NCBI GenBank assembly: GCA_025667525.1
Contig: CM046876.1
Location: 85,725,512 to 85,789,511 of the forward strand
DNA from: Glebionis coronaria
Lineage: Eukaryota > Streptophyta > Magnoliopsida > Asterales > Asteraceae
DNA length: 64,000 nt
Direction of reading: 5' to 3'
Below, piece by piece: positions 48,318 to 59,256 of the stretch (positions are counted from its first letter, which is position 1; every line of letters begins with the position of its first letter). A program made the translations under genes and the position numbers. Under the pieces are notes generated by a model. The model saw only the letters and a list, made by a program, of their open reading frames with translations, did no database searches and was not told the origin of the DNA.

Positions 48318-48711
48318 GATTAAACTTATTAAAACAGAATATCTTATTCATGAAAAAAAAAATTATGCCAATAAATCATGAGAAAAATTTTATGGATGAA
48401 AACAGTGCATGAATGCATGAGGCAGTTTATAAAAACATTTATATGCGCGAGGGTAAATGCCTATGGTCAGTTCACCCAAAACAAAAGACATGGCGAGGGG
48501 ACGCCTATGGATCGGTCCCAAAGTTAAAAGTTTTTATAAAAGCACATGCGACTAAATAGAGCCAGTCCTATACCAAACATTACTTAGTCATAGACCTGCG
48601 ACAATGACATATGATGTAAATGCATGAAAACAGACTGTCAGTTCTAGGAAGACCGTAGTGACTACCCGCTAATCACAGGTCATGTTTTGAGAGCCTACAG
48701 GTCGAAGCCTT
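48318..48711 (-). other. 5' leader of the minus-strand gypsy element
   Basis: Non-coding sequence between the primer site and gag. No open frame of note. It contains alternating 'gagggtaaatgcctatgg' / 'gaggggacgcctatgg' phrases (48450-48512). Confidence 0.55.
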
Positions 48712-48723
48712 GCTCTGATACCA
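48712..48723 (-). other. Primer binding site (perfect tRNA-iMet match)
   Basis: Minus-strand TGGTATCAGAGC, four bases from the LTR end (TGTTACA on the minus strand at 48728). Confidence 0.9.
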
Positions 48724-48727
48724 TAAT

Positions 48728-50459
48728 TGTAACACCCCATTTTGGTAAATGGAATGTCACGCGTGATTATGGCGTATCATCAAAGCATATAAGGTAAATG
48801 TCTTAAAACATTAAATGACCAAGAAAGGAAATACCGGAAACAAACATCGGTAACCCAAGTATAAGCTCATCACACACAAACATAAGTACTATAAAGGAAA
48901 AGGACTAAACAATGTCCAAAGAAATAAGTAGCAAAATGTATAATGAAATGCATAAAGTAAAGAAGGATAGATAGCTTCCAATCCATAAGCACGTACGCTT
49001 AAAGTCTGCGAGCGCCCTTGAGTACCTGCCGTTTGGGAACATGAAAGGAAAACGGCTAAGCATAACGCTCGGTGCACGGATATACACGCATATCATGGAA
49101 TATCATAAGCATAAAAGACTAATAGCAACGGAATAGTATAAGTCCTAAGTATCCTGGAATCATGATCATAAAACTGGTTTTATAGTTTGAAAAGACTTAT
49201 GTTCTTATGTAAATTCTGTATTAATTAGCCAATAGCCCATATAGGTCATGAGGTTCAACCGTGCATGAATACTTAGAGGGGAGACCTCGTCATGCAATTA
49301 GAGGGGTTGCCTCTTATTAAATAGTCTGGGTAGGAGGGATAAACTCTAGTGAAGGATGCAAGGCACACATCGCATTCACTCTTAAATTACTGATAAACAT
49401 GTAACTAGGATGCACCCATACGCCCACATGATAATATAATATATTGGCCGAGACTGAAACGGACGCGACGAACAATCACTTTGCCCTGGGGAAGTCATAA
49501 CACTGGTGCCTCTAGGGTTACGGTTATGGTACCTCCATAACTAGGTGACACTGGTCATGCATGTATATGGCTTAGGCTCTTAAACAAACATAAGTAATCA
49601 AACATATAAAACAATACTGGGAGAACTGTTGGTTGCAAACGAGGAATCCTAATAAGGAAAGAATGTTCATATTGAAGGGACGGAATAATCCGTACCTTAT
49701 GTCCAGTGAACGAAGAAGAAGAAAGAATGAAAGTCCTACTTCGATCTCACTAATGCTACATAAAATAGGGTACATGTATAAGTATTCTGTTTACTGAGTA
49801 CTTAACTGATCATATCCTGTCTTAGCTTGTTTTATATGTTCTTGTCTTGTTTTACTGATTTTAATGTTATGTTGTGTTAATCATGTATTCTATGTATTCT
49901 GGTTAAGTATTTCTTGTATTTCATGTATTATTATACTTGTTGTGTAATAATAAGTAACTTTCTAAAAATAGCAGGTTTTCCTAAAATAGAAAGTCTCCAA
50001 AAATAGAAAGTTTCCAAAAATAGAAAGTTTCCAAAAATAGGAAGTTTCCAAAAATAGATTAACTTCTTAAAATAGATCAGTTTCTAAAAATAGAAAGTTT
50101 CCAAAAATAGTAAGTTTCCTGAATTAGAAAGTTTCCATATATAGAAATAATCTGGATTAATAAGCTAATAATATAAGCTTAAGTTTACTGGTTAAATATC
50201 ATAAGTCATGTGATTATTAGTATAGTTTATTAATAATATCGTGTTAATTAAATAAACTATAGGTTATACGATTTAATAAAATATAAGCATGATTTAATTA
50301 AATTAAAGTCTATAAAATAGTTAGGTTAGCCATGTATTAATATTATATTAATTATAACCTAAGTCATGTTTATTAATTAATTATATCCATGTCTTAAATA
50401 ATTAATTAATACTATAGTCTAAATTACATAAATAAATATTTATGTCAAAACATATATTA
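48728..50459 (-). repeat. 5' LTR of the minus-strand gypsy element (left part)
   Basis: The plus strand begins TGTAACACCCC beside the primer site. No gene inside. The outer end was not found; another LTR starts at 50460, so the remainder may lie beyond that insertion. It contains a 17-bp minisatellite at 49961-50146. Confidence 0.65.
49961..50146. repeat. 17-bp minisatellite, ~10 copies
   Basis: The unit is aaaaatagaaagtttcc; about ten copies with increasing divergence outward. It lies within LTR sequence. Confidence 0.85.
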
Positions 50460-53289
50460 TGTAACACCCCCAAACTCACAAGGTAGCAGATACTCGACTT
50501 TGGGTGTTATGTCATAGCACATCGCACGTAGTCATAGAAAACGACCTCAAAAGAGACATTTTATAAAATAAACCATTCAATAATTTTATAAATATCAGAG
50601 TTTAATAAAAAGAGGTCCCAACAACTATTACAAACTTTAAGAGATATAAAGATTTGTCAAATGTATCGAATGGAAATTGTTTGCTTTGCATTCACTTTAT
50701 CCCGCGTAGCTCCATGCTCCAGCTGATCATAAACCTATACACCTGAGAATACATGCTAAACTGTCAGCACAACGGTTGAGTGAATTCATAGGTTTTTAAA
50801 TAAACAATAATGGTGTTTTAAATAAACCATAAAGCTTTTGAACATAAGAATCTCATCCACTGTCAATATTGTAACACATACACTACTCAAAGTCCGCGCT
50901 ATTCTACTAAGCCATGACACCGAAGCCTTAAGCATAAATGATGCCCAAGTCAGGTATCTTGCCTAATACCCCCTTGCTTCTCATACAACACACCTGGCTG
51001 AGCCTCCAACCCACAGGTGCGACCTGCCCAGGTGGGGCCCATCCCTGATGGATCCATCCGTCTGTACCAGCGCCTACCTATCATAGGTAGTTAACGGTTC
51101 ATGGGTTTATAGGTACTTTCCAAATTTTGGCAATACAACTCTTAGCAAATAGCGGTTCACAATCAATACAATCAACACTTGTGTTCATCTTTCAAAAGCA
51201 TTTAATCAAACATCTTACATTCATTTACAACAACTTGTATCCGTTCAAAGCATATAGTCAAACCTCGCATGTTTATTCATAAACATGTATCCTCTCAAAA
51301 CCATATATTTTTATACCAAGAGCATGTATTCCCCCTCGCGGGTTTATAAACACATATAAAGTAGTACAAGCGAGGCTATGAACTCACCTGATATAGCGAT
51401 TACACTTTTATCGAGGAAAAACGTCTAATAGCCGATATATGATTTCACGAGATATCAATCGCTCATTGATCGAGAACGAGATGCCCAACGACCAATATAT
51501 AACCGAACGAGACCTAATATAACGAGACTCGTCTTAGGCTCGAGACTATACATAATCATATATATATGTAAATAGTTCACTTTAGTAAGTTTGGACATTG
51601 TATAAGTTTTATAAAACTTTTCATAAGATTTTTAATAACAAACCACCATGTATTATCCAATTATGAGATTTAAGCCCAATAAAGCCCATTAGTGACCATT
51701 ACAAGTTTATATAATTTAACTCATTTTCAAACTAAGTTTTATACTCCAAATACATTATTAATATCAGGTCCAATAATGGCCCAATAACCATTGTAAGTGT
51801 AAGTTGGGATTTTGTGGCACAAGTACACTTTATATGCTTTTCGGTTTCTAAAACGCCCCAAAATGATGTCGTCTTAATATTTCAAGATGATCAGGTCTCG
51901 GGTATTCTAATTATAAATATATAAATGAGTCTAGACTCCTCAATAAGTGGTTCCTATCACCTCGTGTTATATAAAAATAGTAAAGTTTTGCGTTATATCA
52001 ATATGTTTTAATTTTACAAATTCTCAACATACCTCGTAAATTTGGTCGTTTCTCCTAAACCATAAGTCTTATAGGTGAGCTATTTATATCAAAATCAATA
52101 TTAACTCATGTAATTTACTGATATCAAGCATATATAACCTTAAGTTATGTTTAACATAGCTTAGATGTTCATTTTATCATTAGAAGTATGGGTTGTGAAT
52201 CGCAGCCAATTTCAGTTTCACCGTTTTGCCCACCATTTTCAAACCATTTATCCGTAGAAAACTATCCGATTGATTATAATCCTACATGAAATTATCTACA
52301 ACTTTTAGTTTTACATATTCATATGTCGGTATACGAAATTTATTAGTAAATAGTCCATCTTTCCAGCAGGTCAGATCTGACCTAATTTAGTAAGTCGGTC
52401 GTAACTTACTCTCCGGGAAAGGTCACGGTACATGCCAACCGGAGAAATACTCATAAAACATTTATCTATATACATGTATCATCATCTAGTACCCAAAGCC
52501 CACTGATCAATAACTTTAACCATGTTTTCTAACTGATCATAGTTTACCCTTTTACTAGTTTAATTCTAGGCTTGTTTATCAACCTTTAATCCATTACAAT
52601 ACGTATACAATGTCATCAAACCTCTAAATAAACTAATAGGATATAAATTTACAGCGCTTAAATATTAAATATACATAATCAAATGATTACACGTATAGAA
52701 TGAAAATATAAATATCAAATGGTCAAAGATGATCCTTACAAGAAATGAAGAGCAACAATTAACAACTATATACTCAAATCAACTATTGCTTCCAAATCCC
52801 CATAAGACTACCCAAATATTGACTTCTGATGATTTATATACCCATGAAAAATACTCTTTTACTTCAGCCCTCACTTATTACAAAAATTTCTTAGTACATC
52901 TTGAGTTAAAAGAAATCATCACCAAGAACAAATGATGATAAAACAAAACCCCAATTTTTTTATCAAAACAACTAGCTATTATTCAGTTTTGATGGTGTTT
53001 TGTGGCCTGATATTGCTCGGCAAAACAAGGAAAAAATGAAAGCGTAGTTTACTTGCTTTTGAAAACTATGAAGGATAAGTGAGAATGAACTTTTGTATGA
53101 AATAGATATGTATGTAAACGTGCTATATTGATGTGTAAGATTAAGATGAAGGATAAGTGTTAATACAAGAAAACCAAACTATGGATCTTATGATTTGTCA
53201 CACAATCGGTCAAGAAAAGTGGGCAAGGGTTATAATAGTATGTTTTCATTTGATAAATATTTACCACAAATGATAATGCTGGTATTGTC
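50460..53289 (-). repeat. Second gypsy-type LTR, right end uncertain
   Basis: The plus strand begins TGTAACACCCCC with no primer site to its left, so this is either a solo LTR or a 3' LTR end. It shares 'tgagtgaattcataggttttt' (50780 area, inverted) with the LTR at 42670-46112. A possible end is 'ggtattgtca' at ~53289, but no matching target duplication (TATTA on the left) was found. Open frame 52729-52935 is chance. Confidence 0.5.
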
Positions 53290-54034
53290 AAAGCTCGATA
53301 TTTTAAAAGTTACGTGATATAAAAGTTATACGTCAAACACGAAAAATAAACTCTTAATATAAAATAAAAACAACGATATTCGGAGAACGTTGATATTTCG
53401 ATTAATAAAAGAGGACTTATAATTTAATTATTATTAACGCGTCGTATAAACGAATGAAGCCTAAAGGCTTAACGTAAATTAGGAAGAATGCTCGTAAAAT
53501 GAGAAATTAAAACGACGACAATAAAAATATTTCTATGTCATAAGAAGGATATTTACAGTCGATGACAGACATAGACTTATCGATAAATAATAAATGACAC
53601 GTATATGAACGTTAATGCCCTAACCTTGGCGGTTAGCCGAGAATTCAATATTATTCGTCGAACGAACGTGACAAATAAAAGGCGAGTAGTAAATATTGGT
53701 CCGAATATTAGAAATAAGATTAGAGCTCGGTCTTGACAGTTTATCGTAATCCTTGGATTATCTAACTATGGATATGATTACTAGAGAGAGAGATAGATGA
53801 GGATGTAGAGAGAGAAAGTAGAGAGAGGTTGGAGATAAAAATAGAAAATATTAGATTAGAAGTGTAGATGTGAGAACCAACCCCTCCTAACATGCTAGGA
53901 GGGGGTATATATAGCCCACCCAACATGTGGGCTTTGTGGGTTATATTGTTACATATTGGATCACGAGCCCATACTACGTATATATCGTTGGAGTGACCGA
54001 TCCTTCCTAAATACGTAAAAACGTATTTCCAACA
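53290..54034 (-). repeat. 3' LTR of a minus-strand copia element, inner end clear
   Basis: On the minus strand it starts TGTTGGAAATACG at 54034, directly after the purine tract TTAGGGGGAGAT. A TATA box (rc of 53905-53914) sits between two hairpins and is followed by a long CT-rich leader (rc of 53765-53870), as expected for U3/R. The outer end is not defined. Confidence 0.65.
53881..53933. promoter_or_regulatory. TATA box framed by two perfect hairpins in the copia LTR
   Basis: 53881-53904 is CCCCTCCTA-ACATGC-TAGGAGGGG (9-bp stem). 53905-53914 is GTATATATAG. 53913-53933 is AGCCCAC-CCAACAT-GTGGGCT (7-bp stem). Together they form the core promoter of the LTR. Confidence 0.65.
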
Positions 54035-54170
54035 ATCTCCCCCTAAGGGAGGTCACTCCAAGTTACATGTCCTAAATAGTCTATAGCTCGTGATCTATGC
54101 TAACAATGATGTGACCGAGACTTTCTTTGGAAAAACGTATTTCCAACAATCTCCCCCTAAGGGAGGTCAC
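54017..54170 (-). repeat. Duplicated polypurine tract / LTR-start junction
   Basis: The same 40 bases occur at 54017-54056 and 54131-54170. On the minus strand each reads GTGACCTCCC, TTAGGGGGAGAT, then TGTTGGAAATACG, i.e. the purine tract plus the first LTR bases. The element therefore has two candidate 3'-end priming sites 114 bp apart. Confidence 0.85.
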
Positions 54171-55948
54171 ACCATATTACAAAATCTTAAACCTTGCATA
54201 CTATGCTTGAGTCTTCGATCTTGTTCTTGTGAATATGCTGATGAGATCTTTGACTTTAGTCTTGAGCATGCTTCCTTGCCTTGACCTTGTGCATTAATCA
54301 CTTGTGAAATTTTCTTCTTCGTGACTTCATGTTTCACATACTTATAGCTTTATAAATTCTTGAAAGCTTCAGGTTTGATACAGCGGAAGACTTGACTTTC
54401 AGATTTTCTTGAATTTGTTGAAGTATTAAGTTTATGCAATATAAGCATGTGGTGACGACTTCTTCTGGATTGTACACCGCATTGCCACCATCTTGTTACG
54501 CTGCATAAGACAGTTAGCAACAAAACATATACACGGATGAAATGGCCTTGAACATTTCATTCTAATTTGGTAGCATTTTACCTCCGGTCGGTGAAGACCG
54601 TTGGACGATATAAAATATCGTACTTGTGACAGGTAGTTTCAATTAAGAACCTCCTTGACAAGATTTCGCGGGTAAATCCGTTCTCTTTATTCGACCGTCC
54701 AAAGCTGACTGCGAACATAAAGAGTGAAGAATTTGGATAAAATTATCCGCATGATTTGAAGCCGTCAATTCATGTTCCTGGAACAAGTGAAATTCAGTTA
54801 AGAACCGCACCATCGTTGCTTTCCAGTTGTCACGAGCTTGATTCGTATAGAATCTTGCAAGTTAACTACCAAGTGCTGTTTGAGGTTAACACTAGAAGGA
54901 TTTCCACTCATCACTGTGAACACTAAGGTATCACTCTGAGTGTTCTGGCAAGACCACTAAGATATTGCGTAGATGCCTGGAACATGTTTAAATTCAGTTT
55001 AGAATTAAACCACTATTGCTTTCCAGTTATCACAAGTTTGATTCATAAAGAATCGCACAAGTCACCTACCATGAGCTTTTTGATATTCGCTCAAGAAGGA
55101 TTTCCATCTTTATTGTAAATACTTACGTATTACTCGGATGTTCAGGCAAGATCATGAAGATTTTGCGTAGGACTTTTAAGATCTTTCTTACTTTTCACAA
55201 TGTGTGAAGAAGCAAGGAATTATGAAAATGTGTCCTAATGAGATATTTGATGATATCAAATGGCTCTAGACTCGATCGTGCATTTTAGATTTTAGTGAAC
55301 GGAGGCTGGAGAGGAGTGCCACCATTTCAATACCAATTTATTCGGAGTGAATAAATCGATAGATAATGTGTTGTCTCCTGTGCGATTAAAACAAATATCT
55401 TTTGAGAGATATCTAAGTTAGCTGGGATGGGTTGTGCATTGCATCAGTGGGTCCGTGATGTCTTATCTTCAATATCAAGCATCATTAAAAATGATCTTAA
55501 TAGCATATGTATTGACCCGGTTTCTGCCTAAGGTTGTAAGGAGGGCTTCTTTCTTTTCACCCTTTATCTTTAAAATTCTTTGTCATTCTTCAGCCCCTTC
55601 AATGCTTACCAATACGTCATAACTAGCACCTTATTGTGATTGTTCCAGTGCTAACTTAAGTACTTGGTTGGCATTCAGCTACGTTCACAAACTTTCTCCA
55701 TCTTTCCTAAGGACTACTATTTCTAGCTAGGGAATGTCCTTGGGAAGATTCCTCCGGTTCTAGAAGAATCATTGGACTTTAACCTATCCTACCATCCTTA
55801 TGTCACCACAATCTTCACCGTCGTGAATAGAGATGCTTTAGGTAAGTGTATGTCACCATGAAATCCATTTTGATATCCAAATCCTGTTTGCTGCCCCTTA
55901 ACATATGTCGCGATATCCAAAAACATTTCGCACATGTCGGGATGAGCT
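54171..55948 (-). other. 3' region of the minus-strand copia element
   Basis: Between the purine tracts and the next element. No long open frame. Internal repetition: 'tgctttccagttgtcacgag' / 'tgctttccagttatcacaag' (54814 and 55017 areas), each followed by similar sequence ('cttgattcgtatagaatc' / 'tttgattcataaagaatc'), giving a ~200-bp direct duplication. Probably the non-coding or decayed accessory part after pol. Confidence 0.5.
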
Positions 55949-56475
55949 TGTTGGGAATAAATCTATGCTTAGTTTGTTTCCCCTGCTAGTTGATTATTCG
56001 TACCCCTGATAGAGTAAGTTCCCCCTGCTTGATAACAAAGGCAGGGGGATTGGTCCCCCTGCTGGAAGTCAAAGGCCCTGCTGTCAAAGATAAACATGGA
56101 ATAGATTTTTACGCGTTTCAGTTATTATTCCTTAATACTTTCCTTGTTTGTTAGTAGTGATCTTGTACGTGGGTCCTTATGGCTATAAAAGGACTCACTA
56201 GGTTAGCATGCAAAGTGTGTCTTTCTCATTTTGTCTTTCATTATATTACTTTAAGGTTTTGTAAACCCTAATACCATTTTAGGGTATTCGTATATCTTTG
56301 ATATATTAAAGTTCAACGTTTGAATCACATTTGTTCTTGTGCTAAACATTATATTCCGCATCTTGTTTAGTTACTTTGCTTTGCAAAGTTTCTCTAGTGT
56401 TAGATTGAATTCTTTCTCTCTATCACAACCCTTAAACAAGCTATTAAGGTTTAAGATCTGACTTTGGGATCAACA
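55949..56475 (+). repeat. 5' LTR of copia element B (527 bp)
   Basis: TGTTGGGAATAAATC ... GGGATCAACA. TATA box TATAAAAG at 56184-56191. CCCCTGCT at 55980, 56022 and 56056; the last is half of a perfect hairpin, GCAGGGGGA-TTGG-TCCCCCTGC (56041-56062). Confidence 0.9.
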
Positions 56476-56477
56476 AG

Positions 56478-56490
56478 TGGTATCAGAGCT
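56478..56490 (+). other. Primer binding site (tRNA-iMet)
   Basis: TGGTATCAGAGCT, two bases after the LTR. Confidence 0.92.
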
Positions 56491-56537
56491 TGTTGAGAAA
56501 CTTTGTCTAAATCAAGAACAAAATCCTCATAGCAAAC

Positions 56538-59237
56538 ATGTCTTCAGATTCATCCTCAAACAGCAACAACCACAATAACCTCAAGTTACCCATGTTGGAT
56601 CCTAAAAACTTTGAATTATGGGAATTCAGAATCCAACAATACCTCAAAATGGAACACTATGTTCTCTGGGAGATCATAGAGTTTGGTGATCAATTCAACA
56701 AAATGGTGGCAGTTGAAGAGAGCAAGGAAGAAGGTGAAAGTTCCAAAAGTAAGGAGAAGAAGAAATCTGCTGCTCTGTGTGATAAGGAGATACTGGCTAG
56801 AAGGCATGATGTCAGGGCTCACAGCTCATTGCTGTTGGCTCTACCTGATAGACATCAACTCAGATTCAGGAAGTACAAAACCGCTAAAGATCTATGGGAA
56901 GCCATAGGCAAAACCTTTGGAGGAAATGAAGCCACAAAGAAGAAGAAGAAAAATCAAATGCTGAATGATTTTGCTTCCTTCAAAGCAATTGGTGATGAAT
57001 CAATTGGAGCTATTTACAATAGGCTTCAAGATATGGTGGCCCAGTTGGAAATCTTTGACATTTCGGTATCAAAAGAGCAGGTGAATACCAGGTTTCTTAA
57101 CAGCCTCCAGAAAGAATGGTTTGTCTATAAGGCAATTTGGCAGAATAAGGATGACTTGGACGAAAAAGACATTGATGACATATATAATAACTTAAAGGTT
57201 TTTGAACCTGTTGTCAATGAGATGAAGTCAAAAGGAACAATTCCCACCAACTCAAGTGGAATCGTTGATTCCCCTGCTAACATGGCATTCATATCACAAA
57301 GCAGTGGAATCTCCAATAACAGTGGAATTGAAGTAACCCCTGCTACTTATTCCCCTGCTACCAGGTCTGGACCTTCCTATGATGAAGAAAGACCAGCTAC
57401 ATTCAGCCTTGATACTGCGTGTGCTTTTATAGCATCTCAAGGGCCACAAGGATCTACAGTGTTACATGAAGATCTAAGTCAAATCAGTAAGAAAGGGCTT
57501 GAAGAATTGGATATCAAGTGGAATATGGCTTTGCTCAGCATGAGAGCCAACAGGTTCTACAAGAAGTATGGGAAGAAGATCACAATTAATCCCTCTGATG
57601 TGGCTGGGTTTGATAAAACAAAAGTTGAATGCTACAATTGTGGCAAGAAGGGTCATTTTTCCAGGGAATGCAGAGGACCTAAGACTGGAAATAACTATAG
57701 AAAGGAAACAAGAGATGATGATTCTGGTGCTAAGGCCATGGTAGCTATGCAGGGGATAGATGGAGCAAGTGGATGGGACTGGAGTGCTATGACAGAGAAT
57801 GTGGAAAGAAATCAAGCTTTGATTGCTGAGGAGAAGGAAGAAGATTTTGCACTTATGGCTATGTCAAGTTCCAGCTCTGACAATGAGGTATATGATGACT
57901 CATACTGTACTAAAGCTTGTAGGAAAAATACTGAATCTTTGAATGATCAAATCAGAAAGGTAAAAGCTGACTATATCAATTGTGATAATGATCTTGATAA
58001 TTATAAACGAGCTTTAGAACATTTAGAGTCCACCATAAGAGAATATAGGCAAAAAGAAAGTGATTATAGGGATCACATTGTGATTCTAGAAAGAGATGCT
58101 AAGGAGAATAACCAATCTATAAATGTATTGACTGCTGAACTTGAAATTTTCAAAGCTAATCAAAAGATAGATGAAGAAACTGTTGAAAAATTTGGAAAAG
58201 CTTCAAAAGATTTAACCAAGGCAGTTGAAATTGGTCAATCTCCTAGGGACAAAACAGGGTTTGGGATTAAAAATATGAATGCTACCATACCACCACCCCC
58301 TGCTATCATCCATGCTCCTTCTCCTAGAAAAGACCTGTCCTGGACTGGTCTCCCTTGTTTTGAAAAACAGGATGACATTGAGTTTGACTTGAGTGCGTAT
58401 ATACCTAATAATCTTGATACAGAAGAGCCTCTAGTTAAAACTAGTGTTATTAGGGATGTTGAAAAGGAACAGGTTGGTTTAAAACAAATTGATAACCTTG
58501 TTAGATTTTCAAAAGAAGGAATTGTTGGCAGAAGTTCTAGCTCTAAAAGTAGCTCCCCTAAGTCTACCATTAAATATGCTGGTATGTACAGGAATGTCAG
58601 AGGTAATCAAAGAAATTGGAATGACCAAAAGTCTCATCAATTAGGAGAAGACTTTGTGATTAATACCAAGCCCTGCTTCACATGTGGCAGCTTTGAACAC
58701 ACTTATCAAGAGTGTAAGGCACCAATGGAGATGGTGGATGCAAATCCCTTAAAGGATATGCAACATAAAACCATTCTTCTAAATGCAGGGGTAAAATCCT
58801 TTTCCCCTGCCAAGTATGTTGCCCCTGTCTTGAGAAATAGGGTGACTGATAAATATGTTGTTCCTGCCCTTAGGAAGGAGAATGATGTTCACCCAAAGCC
58901 CAACACTTCTGTGACCACCCCAAAACCTTATACTGCATATAAATCTGGCTCTAGACCTTACCAACACATGAATAGAGGCCAAAACAAAAGGTGGGTTCCC
59001 TCTGCTAAGCATAGGGATTCCCCTTCTAAAACTAGAGTATCCCCTGCTAGAAAAGTTTTACATTCTAGGAACATGGGAAGATGGGGAAAAGCTGTGAAAG
59101 CCTCAGCTCGTTGGGTTTGGGCACCCAAAAGGGGTGCTCAATCTAATGGTGTATCTCTAGTTTTTGATAAGCTATCCTACATTGATACACGAGGTAGATC
59201 CAAGTCTGTAATGGCTTGGGTCCCCAAGAAAAACTAA
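56538..59237 (+). CDS. Copia Gag polyprotein, intact, two zinc knuckles
   Basis: 899 codons without interruption, starting 48 bases after the primer site. Residues ~15-220 are the copia Gag domain (KLPMLDPKNFELWEFRIQQY, KDLWEAIGKTFGGNEATKKK, IYNRLQDMVAQLEIF). A first CCHC knuckle CYNCGKKGHFSREC is at 365-378. A coiled-coil part at ~480-560 follows (SLNDQIRKVKADYINCDNDL). A second knuckle CFTCGSFEHTYQEC starts at 713. The C-terminus is basic and Ser/Pro-rich and ends in SKSVMAWVPKKN. Gag coats the RNA and forms the particle. SPA or similar triplets (residues 245-247, 274-276 and others) are all encoded by the CCCCTGCT motif in the same phase. The stop at 59235 separates it from pol, which is in the +1 frame. 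It is twice the length of simple copia gags. Confidence 0.92.
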   Translation: MSSDSSSNSNNHNNLKLPMLDPKNFELWEFRIQQYLKMEHYVLWEIIEFGDQFNKMVAVEESKEEGESSKSKEKKKSAALCDKEILARRHDVRAHSSLLLALPDRHQLRFRKYKTAKDLWEAIGKTFGGNEATKKKKKNQMLNDFASFKAIGDESIGAIYNRLQDMVAQLEIFDISVSKEQVNTRFLNSLQKEWFVYKAIWQNKDDLDEKDIDDIYNNLKVFEPVVNEMKSKGTIPTNSSGIVDSPANMAFISQSSGISNNSGIEVTPATYSPATRSGPSYDEERPATFSLDTACAFIASQGPQGSTVLHEDLSQISKKGLEELDIKWNMALLSMRANRFYKKYGKKITINPSDVAGFDKTKVECYNCGKKGHFSRECRGPKTGNNYRKETRDDDSGAKAMVAMQGIDGASGWDWSAMTENVERNQALIAEEKEEDFALMAMSSSSSDNEVYDDSYCTKACRKNTESLNDQIRKVKADYINCDNDLDNYKRALEHLESTIREYRQKESDYRDHIVILERDAKENNQSINVLTAELEIFKANQKIDEETVEKFGKASKDLTKAVEIGQSPRDKTGFGIKNMNATIPPPPAIIHAPSPRKDLSWTGLPCFEKQDDIEFDLSAYIPNNLDTEEPLVKTSVIRDVEKEQVGLKQIDNLVRFSKEGIVGRSSSSKSSSPKSTIKYAGMYRNVRGNQRNWNDQKSHQLGEDFVINTKPCFTCGSFEHTYQECKAPMEMVDANPLKDMQHKTILLNAGVKSFSPAKYVAPVLRNRVTDKYVVPALRKENDVHPKPNTSVTTPKPYTAYKSGSRPYQHMNRGQNKRWVPSAKHRDSPSKTRVSPARKVLHSRNMGRWGKAVKASARWVWAPKRGAQSNGVSLVFDKLSYIDTRGRSKSVMAWVPKKN

Positions 59238-59256
59238 TTTGTTTTTCTTTTTGCAG

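Noticed and set aside
57474..57815. 113-codon minus-strand ORF, and similar ones opposite gag and pol (58235-58570, 59331-59672)
   Set aside because: Antisense shadows of the copia genes. The equivalent antisense frame in copy A (35124-35408) reflects shared codons, not a gene.
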